From Allomuricauda sp. (GTDB taxonomy: Bacteria > Bacteroidota > Bacteroidia > Flavobacteriales > Flavobacteriaceae), in NCBI GenBank assembly GCA_028289745.1, contig JANQOD010000257.1, forward strand, positions 1 to 20,187: a stretch of 20,187 nucleotides of DNA, read 5' to 3'. How positions within the stretch are numbered: position 1 is the first letter of the stretch; each line of letters opens with the position of its first letter. A program made the position numbers and the translations under genes. The notes below the pieces were generated by a model that did not search any database, was not told where the DNA came from, and saw only the letters and a program-made list of their open reading frames with translations. This document shows positions 15,053 through 20,187 of the stretch, in pieces.

Positions 15053-15841
15053 TTAAATTTCAATTTCACCAATTAGATAGGGTACGGCTTTCCCTGATAT
15101 TTTTACCCGTTCACCCAAATATTCGCAGATCAAATTGCCGCCCCGTTTCGATAGTTGTTTCGCCGTCATTTTATTCTTGCCCAACACTTTTGCCCAATAG
15201 GGCGTCAGCGACGTGTGCGCTGAGCCGGTCACCGGATCTTCGGGAATACCACAATAGGGTGCAAAAAACCGTGATACGAAATCTGAATGTCTGCCCTCGG
15301 CTGAAACGATCACCCCCCTACAATTCAGTTGGGCCAGTAAATAAAAATTGGGCTGTATGGCCTCGATTTCCTCTTGGGAGTTATAGATCAATAAATAGTC
15401 GGTCTTGCCCTTTAGTGTTTTAAAAGGGGTCAGTCCGATGGCCTTGTCCAACTCTGGCAAACCCTTTATGGGCACAATATCGTCTGTAGGGAAATCAAGG
15501 GTCATCCAACCATCCAACCCCTTTGTGACCAACAAGTTACCGCTTCGATGAGAATAAAACCGAATGGTTTTTTCTGTGTAGCCGTGATAATTGAAAAGTA
15601 CATGGGCCGAGGCCAAGGTGGCGTGGCCACAAAGATCGACCTCGGTTTCAGGGGTGAACCAGCGAAGCTCAAAGATGCTGTTTTTCTGTACCATAAAAGC
15701 GGTCTCGGCCAGATTGTTCTCTTGGGCGATTTTTTGCATTATATCGGCGTCAAGCCAACTATCCAAAATACAGACAGCAGCCGGATTGCCCCCAAAAACA
15801 TGGTCGGTGAAGGCGTCGATTTGATAGAGGGTTAGTTTCAT
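15053..15841 (-). CDS. PhzF family protein (phenazine biosynthesis-like isomerase)
   Basis: A 262-residue protein with the diaminopimelate epimerase-like fold of PhzF. Family markers are YQIDAFTDHVFGGNPAAV (6-23), the catalytic glutamate E46 in NNLAETAFM, VDLCGHATLASAHVLF (68-83) and GIPEDPVTGSAHTSL near 200-215. Most relatives act as isomerases of unknown substrate; there are no other phenazine genes here, so phenazine synthesis is not implied. It lies 16 bp after the ChbG-like gene and 4 bp before hemB, so it belongs to the same transcript. A link to heme synthesis is unproven. Confidence 0.9.
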   Translation of the reverse strand: MKLTLYQIDAFTDHVFGGNPAAVCILDSWLDADIMQKIAQENNLAETAFMVQKNSIFELRWFTPETEVDLCGHATLASAHVLFNYHGYTEKTIRFYSHRSGNLLVTKGLDGWMTLDFPTDDIVPIKGLPELDKAIGLTPFKTLKGKTDYLLIYNSQEEIEAIQPNFYLLAQLNCRGVIVSAEGRHSDFVSRFFAPYCGIPEDPVTGSAHTSLTPYWAKVLGKNKMTAKQLSKRGGNLICEYLGERVKISGKAVPYLIGEIEI

Positions 15842-15857
15842 GCCATAAAGCTAAGCA

Positions 15858-16727
15858 TTAAACCTTTGAGAATTTGCTTATTTCCCTCCAAGTGACCAAG
15901 CGAATGTCATTTTCTTCCAACACCGAACGGGTTTTTTCATCGGTGAAGGTCTCAAAATCCATTTGTCTCCATTCAGCACCAAAATTCGGATGGTCGATCG
16001 TTATGCTTTTCATCTCGTCGTCATCAAATGCCGGATGTATCAAAATGATATTGAGGCCGGGACCGAGATTTTTGATGGTCTCATGATAAAAGGTCTTGAG
16101 ATGCTGTCTTTTAAAATGATCAAATGTCGCCCATTCGGCATTATCGACAACAAAATCTTTTTCATCTATACATTCTTCCACCTTTAGGCCTACGCCATGC
16201 ATCAACTTTTTATTGATGAATATGGGCAGCCCATATTTTTTGCCCAGATCTTTGTAGGTTTTGAAGAAATCGGGCGAAGCCCCTACGCTGTACATATGCG
16301 AATCTATATGGCTCGGTCGCAACCCAAAATCAAGGGCACGCTCAATTTGGGCGGTAAGCTCTTTATAGACCTCTTCGGCACGGGCATTTTCGCTTAACTC
16401 TTGTCGGGTCTTGTAAAAGTATCCGTTGTGGTCGGTGAGGCTTTTGACTTCTTCGGGCGGCGATACGGGGCCAAAGCGATGATCATGCCATTCGCAGGTA
16501 AGGGTCAGGTGAATGCCATGGTCAAAAGGCGGATTTTCTTTGGCAAAGGTGGCCATCTCCTCAAAAGCCGGACAGGGAACCATAATACTGTAAGAATTGA
16601 CCATTCCCTTTTTCAGACACTCGATGGTCGCCTTGTTTTCAGAATGTGACAATCCGGCATCATCGGCGTGTATGATGAGCAGTTTGTCTTTGCTGGTTTT
16701 TTGTCGGCTTGATCGGTTCACGTCCAT
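15858..16727 (-). CDS. ChbG/YdjC-like carbohydrate deacetylase
   Basis: A 289-residue protein of the YdjC/ChbG family, metal-dependent deacetylases of acetylated oligosaccharides such as chitooligosaccharides. The motif LLIIHADDAGLSHSEN (16-31) supplies the catalytic or metal aspartates D22 and D23. HGIHLTLTCEW (70-80) and PSHIDSHMY (138-146, with H140, D142, H144) complete the metal site. There is no signal peptide, so it is probably cytosolic. The ATG overlaps the hemF stop by 10 nt, showing translational coupling. The substrate is unknown; the link to heme genes may be only operon architecture. Confidence 0.9.
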   Translation of the reverse strand: MDVNRSSRQKTSKDKLLIIHADDAGLSHSENKATIECLKKGMVNSYSIMVPCPAFEEMATFAKENPPFDHGIHLTLTCEWHDHRFGPVSPPEEVKSLTDHNGYFYKTRQELSENARAEEVYKELTAQIERALDFGLRPSHIDSHMYSVGASPDFFKTYKDLGKKYGLPIFINKKLMHGVGLKVEECIDEKDFVVDNAEWATFDHFKRQHLKTFYHETIKNLGPGLNIILIHPAFDDDEMKSITIDHPNFGAEWRQMDFETFTDEKTRSVLEENDIRLVTWREISKFSKV

Positions 16728-17626
16728 TTTTTCGGTTTTTGCAAGACTTTTACGAGCCGCTCTTCTTCACTTCCGCTTTTAGGATGGTGGTCATACTGCC
16801 ATTGCACATGGGGTGGGAGGCTCATCAGAATACTTTCGATACGGCCGTTGGTACGCAGGCCGAACAGTGTGCCTTTATCATGCACCAAATTGAACTCGAC
16901 ATAGCGCCCCCGACGTATTTCTTGCCAATCGCGTTGGGATCGATCATAGGCCCTATCTTTTCGTTTTGAAACGATCGGGATATAGGCCTCCAAAAAACTA
17001 TTGCCCACTTCGGTGACGAAATCGTACCAAGCTTTCATATTCATTTCGTCATTGGCCTTGCAGTAGTCAAAGAAGAGTCCGCCCACACCTCTGGCCTCGT
17101 TTCTGTGGTGGTTCCAAAAGTACGCATCGCAGCGTTTTTTATACTGTGCATAAAAATTTGGATGATGTTCATCACAGGCCCGTTTGCAGATAGAGTGGAA
17201 ATGCGCTGCATCTTCATCGAAGAGGTAGTAAGGGGTCAGATCTTGTCCGCCGCCAAACCATTGGTCCACAATATTTCCTTGCGGATCATACAGTTCAAAA
17301 TAACGCCAATTGGCATGTACGGTTGGTACAAACGGATTTTTGGGATGGATGACCAAACTCAATCCGCAGGCATAGAAATCGGCATCGGTGACGCCAAAAT
17401 ATTGTTGCATGCTTTCAGGTAGCTTACCATGAACCGCTGAAATATTGACCCCCCCTTTTTCAAAGACCCCTCCGTTTTCGATAACCCGCGTACGGCCCCC
17501 ACCACCTTCGGGCCGCTGCCATAGATCCTGTTTGAATGTTGCCTTGCCATCTACCGCTTCAAGTTTTGAAGTAATGGTATCTTGCAGGTTCTGTATGTAT
17601 CGGTAGAATTTGTCTTTTAGGTTCAT
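16718..17626 (-). CDS. hemF: Oxygen-dependent coproporphyrinogen III oxidase
   Basis: A 302-residue enzyme that oxidatively decarboxylates coproporphyrinogen III to protoporphyrinogen IX using O2. Conserved segments are PTVHANWRYFE (101-111, H104), GGGQDLTPYYL (126-136), RNEARGVGGLFFD (175-187) and RRGRYVEFNLVHDKGT and NGRIESILMSLPP toward the C-terminus. Length matches HemF (about 300). The choice of the O2-requiring enzyme indicates aerobic heme synthesis; no hemN is visible. The ATG overlaps the DUF6973 stop by 4 nt (ATGA) and the 3' end overlaps the ChbG-like gene by 10 nt. Confidence 0.97.
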   Translation of the reverse strand: MNLKDKFYRYIQNLQDTITSKLEAVDGKATFKQDLWQRPEGGGGRTRVIENGGVFEKGGVNISAVHGKLPESMQQYFGVTDADFYACGLSLVIHPKNPFVPTVHANWRYFELYDPQGNIVDQWFGGGQDLTPYYLFDEDAAHFHSICKRACDEHHPNFYAQYKKRCDAYFWNHHRNEARGVGGLFFDYCKANDEMNMKAWYDFVTEVGNSFLEAYIPIVSKRKDRAYDRSQRDWQEIRRGRYVEFNLVHDKGTLFGLRTNGRIESILMSLPPHVQWQYDHHPKSGSEEERLVKVLQKPKKWT

Positions 17627-18111
17627 CTTATGATATGGACTAATTGGTTTTTTAAGGATTTCAGCGCTTCTTCTTTTTCGATATAGACCGAATCTTCGGT
17701 CATCTTTTGCAATTTTTCCACTATGTGGTCAATACTGCTTTCAGAATATTCAAGAAAAAGGTTTCGACCTACTTCGTTGTTGTGCAGATCCATTTTTTTG
17801 GCCAGTTGCCGATTGGGAAATGCAAACTCATGCCAATCGGTGATGTTTTTGGTCCAACGCAGCACTCTGCCTTCATTTTTAGACCATTTGGTACATTTTA
17901 GGGCGATCAAGTAATTCCAGAGGGCATGCCGAAAGGCATTTGCAGGTCCGTTTTCGCGATGTTTTCTGCCAAAGTGTTCAGTGGATAGTCGCATAGATGT
18001 TTTCGTGGCCACATAAGTAGGCCATAGCAGCATAATGTTTGGAACGCAAAGCATTACAAGCTGCCAAAAGCTTTTGAACCTTATTCGTGAAATGGTCTTA
18101 AACAAATTCAT
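17623..18111 (-). CDS. DUF6973 domain protein
   Basis: A 162-residue protein that I assign to DUF6973 from memory of the motif set; function unknown. A hydrophobic stretch at about 14-35 (SFWQLVMLCVPNIMLLWPTY) looks like a membrane anchor or uncleaved signal. Three polar motifs follow: NGPANAFRHALWN (54-66, H62), TDWHEFAFPN (91-100, H94 and E95) and MDLHNNEVGR (107-116, D108, H110, E113), which could make a metal-binding or catalytic centre. The C-terminus is helical and charged. It overlaps both neighbours by 4 nt, so it is translationally coupled between the acetyltransferase and hemF. Confidence 0.75.
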   Translation of the reverse strand: MNLFKTISRIRFKSFWQLVMLCVPNIMLLWPTYVATKTSMRLSTEHFGRKHRENGPANAFRHALWNYLIALKCTKWSKNEGRVLRWTKNITDWHEFAFPNRQLAKKMDLHNNEVGRNLFLEYSESSIDHIVEKLQKMTEDSVYIEKEEALKSLKNQLVHIIR

Positions 18112-18662
18112 TCTTCGAGCATGAAATTGTTTTTGTCCAATTCATACAATTGCATATCCATAACGGAACCATCTGCGGTTTGGTGTTCCTTTTGCAATAT
18201 GGTGATGTATTCAAAATTATTTTTTTCGACCACACGTTTGCTGGCAAGATTGGTTTCATGGATGATGGCCTGTAGTTTTGAGAGCCCTGCCGAAGTAAAT
18301 GACCATGCAATTGCCACTGCGACAATTTTAGACATTATTCCTTTTCCCTCGTATTGATAACCAATGCAGTATGCCAGTTCGCCTTGACCTGCTTTTTTAT
18401 GGAGTTCTTTGACATAAACAAGACCAACAATTGTGCGGTTGGTGTTTTCTTTAACCGTAAACAGATATTCTTCCCTTTTGCCAAAAGCCTTGACCTTTCT
18501 TTGCACGAACAATTCTGCGAGGGTAGGGGTCAAGTTTTCACTTAAGGTCTTGGGGAAATAATCTTTTAAGCGTGATTCATTTGTAACCACAAAATCACAC
18601 AAACGCCAGGCATCCTTTTGGTAGATTGGGGCAATGCTATAGTTGTCTATGGTAACTTCCAT
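18108..18662 (-). CDS. GNAT family N-acetyltransferase (RimJ/RimL-like)
   Basis: A 184-residue acetyl-CoA-dependent N-acetyltransferase. The acetyl-CoA loop is YQYEGKGIMSKIV (about 102-114, matching the Q/RxxGxG/A type), preceded by the strand GELAYCIG and followed by the C-terminal NLASKRVVEKNNFEY (about 137-151), typical of RimJ/RimL-like enzymes that act on protein N-termini or small molecules. The substrate cannot be told. It starts 6 bp after the hemE stop and its own stop overlaps the DUF6973 start (ATGA), so it is in the heme operon. Confidence 0.88.
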   Translation of the reverse strand: MEVTIDNYSIAPIYQKDAWRLCDFVVTNESRLKDYFPKTLSENLTPTLAELFVQRKVKAFGKREEYLFTVKENTNRTIVGLVYVKELHKKAGQGELAYCIGYQYEGKGIMSKIVAVAIAWSFTSAGLSKLQAIIHETNLASKRVVEKNNFEYITILQKEHQTADGSVMDMQLYELDKNNFMLEE

Positions 18663-18668
18663 TTTCCT

Positions 18669-19694
18669 CTACGCGCTATATTGTTTAACAGCTTCAATAA
18701 AAGCAGCTGCATTTTCCAATGGAATGTTGGGTAAAATTCCGTGTCCGAGGTTTACGATATAACGGTCTTTGCCAAATTCATCGATCATTTGGCGTACCAT
18801 TTTCTTGATGTCTTTGGGAGGTGACAGCAGTCTGGCGGGATCAAAATTGCCCTGCAATGTTATTTGGCCGCCGGTGAGGTACCGCGCATTTTGGGCAGAA
18901 CAGGTCCAATCAACCCCTAGTGCGGCGGCACCCGATCCTGCCATTTCTTTCAGTGCGAACCAGCAACCTTTGCCGAATACGATAACCGGTGCGTGCTCTT
19001 TTAGGGCATCGACGATCTGCTGAATGTACTGCCATGAAAATTCTTGGTAATCGGTCGGTGAGAGCATGCCCCCCCATGAATCGAAAATTTGTACGGCATC
19101 ACAGCCCGCTTTGACCTTCTCTTTGAGATAGGCAATGGTGGTATCGGTTATTCTTTGCAACAATTCATGTGCCGCTTTGGGTCGGGTAAAGCAGAAGCCC
19201 TTGGCCAGGTCAAAACTTTTGCTGCCCTGCCCTTGTACACAATAGCAGAGAATCGTCCATGGAGAGCCTGCAAAACCGATCAATGGAATCTCATCGTTCA
19301 GTTTTTCCTTTGTCATCTTGATGGCCTCCATTACATAGCCCAGGGTATCGTTGATATCGGGCACAACAACTCGGGTTACATCTTCGGCCTTTCTTATGGG
19401 GTCTGGCAAATAGGGGCCGAAATTGGGCTTCATCTGCACTTCGATCTCCATTGCCTGCGGAATCACCAAGATATCGCTAAAGAGAATCGCGGCATCCATG
19501 TTGAAGCGACGAATCGGCTGTACGGTGATCTCAGAAGCCAGTTCGGGGGTTTGGCAACGGGTGAAGAAATCGTATTGCTCACGTATTTCCATAAACTCGG
19601 GCAGATAACGCCCCGCCTGTCGCATCATCCAAACGGGGGGCCTATCGACGGTCTCCCCTTTTAAGGCTTTTAAAAAAAGGTCATTTTTAATCAT
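18669..19694 (-). CDS. hemE: Uroporphyrinogen decarboxylase
   Basis: A 341-residue enzyme that removes four acetate carboxyl groups from uroporphyrinogen III to give coproporphyrinogen III. The N-terminal signature RPPVWMMRQAGRYLPEF (18-34, with R25 and R29) and the catalytic aspartate D74 in AAILFSDILVIPQAM are present. GFAGSPWTI and FDSWGGMLSP follow, and the C-terminal NLGHGILPN is intact. Length is normal. Its ATG overlaps the hemD stop by 4 nt, so the product of HemD is passed to an enzyme made from the same coupled message. Confidence 0.97.
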   Translation of the reverse strand: MIKNDLFLKALKGETVDRPPVWMMRQAGRYLPEFMEIREQYDFFTRCQTPELASEITVQPIRRFNMDAAILFSDILVIPQAMEIEVQMKPNFGPYLPDPIRKAEDVTRVVVPDINDTLGYVMEAIKMTKEKLNDEIPLIGFAGSPWTILCYCVQGQGSKSFDLAKGFCFTRPKAAHELLQRITDTTIAYLKEKVKAGCDAVQIFDSWGGMLSPTDYQEFSWQYIQQIVDALKEHAPVIVFGKGCWFALKEMAGSGAAALGVDWTCSAQNARYLTGGQITLQGNFDPARLLSPPKDIKKMVRQMIDEFGKDRYIVNLGHGILPNIPLENAAAFIEAVKQYSA

Positions 19695-20187
19695 TTTCCA
19701 TTGAAATATTTTATGGCTTTTACCAATACGTTCTCTACTGTTGGCCTTGTTGCCACTATGATGTTTTCAGTATGTTTTTTTGCTTCGTTCGCCGTGGTTT
19801 CGCCAATGCAAAAAGCAATGCTCTCGCCCAATTTATTTTGTTGCGTAAAACTCTGTATTCCGCTCGGACTAAAAAACAGCACACCGTCAAAAGCTCGGTC
19901 AAAGCGCTTTGGCACCAAGTATGTCTCATAGACCACCACTTCTTTATACCGAACGTTATTTTTTTTAAGAAGTTCGGGCAGCTCATCTCTTCTTTTGTTT
20001 CCCGATAAGAACAAAAAGCGGCAATCGCTATAGTCTTTTGATATGATTTGGGCCAGGGCTGTGGCGCTATCGGTCGTCTCAACTACTGAAAATCCGTGTT
20101 GCTTCAGCAGGTCTGCTGTCTTTTTTCCTACTGAAAAAGCGTTGATTTCACCATTTCTTTCAGAATTTTCTTTTTTCGTATACGATT
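19691..20187 (-). CDS. hemD: Uroporphyrinogen-III synthase HemD (C-terminal part, partial)
   Basis: The frame is open through the right edge, so the start lies outside the window; about 164 residues are visible out of a usual 220-250. HemD closes hydroxymethylbilane to uroporphyrinogen III with ring D inversion. Visible family features are INAFSVGKKTADLLKQHGF, FLFLSGNKRRDELPELL, VVVYETYL, GVLFFSPSGIQSF (the S-P-S-G segment) and AFCIGETTANEAKK. The 4-nt overlap with hemE confirms the frame and context. Confidence 0.92.
   Translation of the reverse strand, partial: SYTKKENSERNGEINAFSVGKKTADLLKQHGFSVVETTDSATALAQIISKDYSDCRFLFLSGNKRRDELPELLKKNNVRYKEVVVYETYLVPKRFDRAFDGVLFFSPSGIQSFTQQNKLGESIAFCIGETTANEAKKHTENIIVATRPTVENVLVKAIKYFNGK

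Noticed and set aside
15049..15072. GTG start for hemB
   Set aside because: It would overlap the PhzF gene by 20 nt; HemB proteins normally begin close to the YPxxRxRRLR segment, matching the ATG at 15048.
14890..15423. A 177-codon open frame on the + strand
   Set aside because: It is antisense to hemB and the PhzF gene, both with clear motifs, and shows no domain of its own.
15053..15841. PhzF as evidence for phenazine biosynthesis
   Set aside because: No other phz genes are present; the family is widespread with mostly unknown isomerase roles.
1..20187. Defence system, prophage, intact insertion sequence, CRISPR array or tRNA
   Set aside because: No transposase, integrase, phage, restriction or Cas genes, no regularly spaced repeats and no cloverleaf-like sequence were seen; the genes are housekeeping or ordinary accessory families.

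Overview
The window looks like chromosomal DNA from a marine-type member of Bacteroidota, family Flavobacteriaceae. Several signs point the same way: TAnnTTTG-type -7 promoter boxes, few Shine-Dalgarno sites, a secreted protease with a C-terminal type IX secretion (T9SS) sorting domain, flavobacterial families DUF2480, DUF3078 and DUF6973, and an oxygen-dependent heme pathway with HemF. I cannot name the genus from sequence alone. The DNA is densely coding and mostly housekeeping. I see no tRNA, rRNA, CRISPR array, intact insertion sequence or prophage.

Left block (+ strand, 1-5313): the end of an iron-sulfur cluster assembly (SUF) operon. The order is sufC (3' end only), sufD, sufS, sufE, a small DUF59/MIP18-family protein, DUF2480 and DUF3078 (a predicted outer-membrane beta-barrel), closed by a strong intrinsic terminator at 5333-5365. 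SufC and SufD belong to the scaffold, SufS removes sulfur from cysteine and SufE relays it. The DUF59 protein and the Cys-bearing DUF2480 protein are linked to the pathway by position. Two foreign-looking insertions sit inside the operon: an internally deleted remnant of a four-helix-bundle (23S rRNA intervening-sequence type) gene with imperfect terminal inverted repeats between sufC and sufD, and a REP-like hairpin between sufD and sufS.

Middle block (5314-11097): single transcription units. These are hflX (-), an endonuclease/exonuclease/phosphatase family protein (+), an S8 subtilisin-like protease with FN3-like and T9SS domains (+), and a DEDD-type 3'-5' exonuclease (-) convergent with the protease. 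The intergenic gaps hold several inverted repeats.

Right block (- strand, 20187 down to 11098): a long, tightly packed run. It reads hemD (3' part only), hemE, GNAT acetyltransferase, DUF6973, hemF, ChbG/YdjC-like deacetylase, PhzF-like protein, hemB, a class C beta-lactamase-like serine hydrolase, a CNNM/CBS membrane protein and a methylguanine-DNA methyltransferase. Many junctions overlap by 1-10 nt, so most of the run is probably one operon. HemB, HemD, HemE and HemF catalyse successive parts of the route from 5-aminolevulinate to protoporphyrinogen IX; hemA and hemC are not in view and may lie beyond the right edge.

I found no clear new defence or mobile system. The best leads are the decayed element inside the suf operon, the three-cysteine DUF2480 protein behind the SUF genes, and the uncharacterised DUF6973 protein translationally coupled to hemF.
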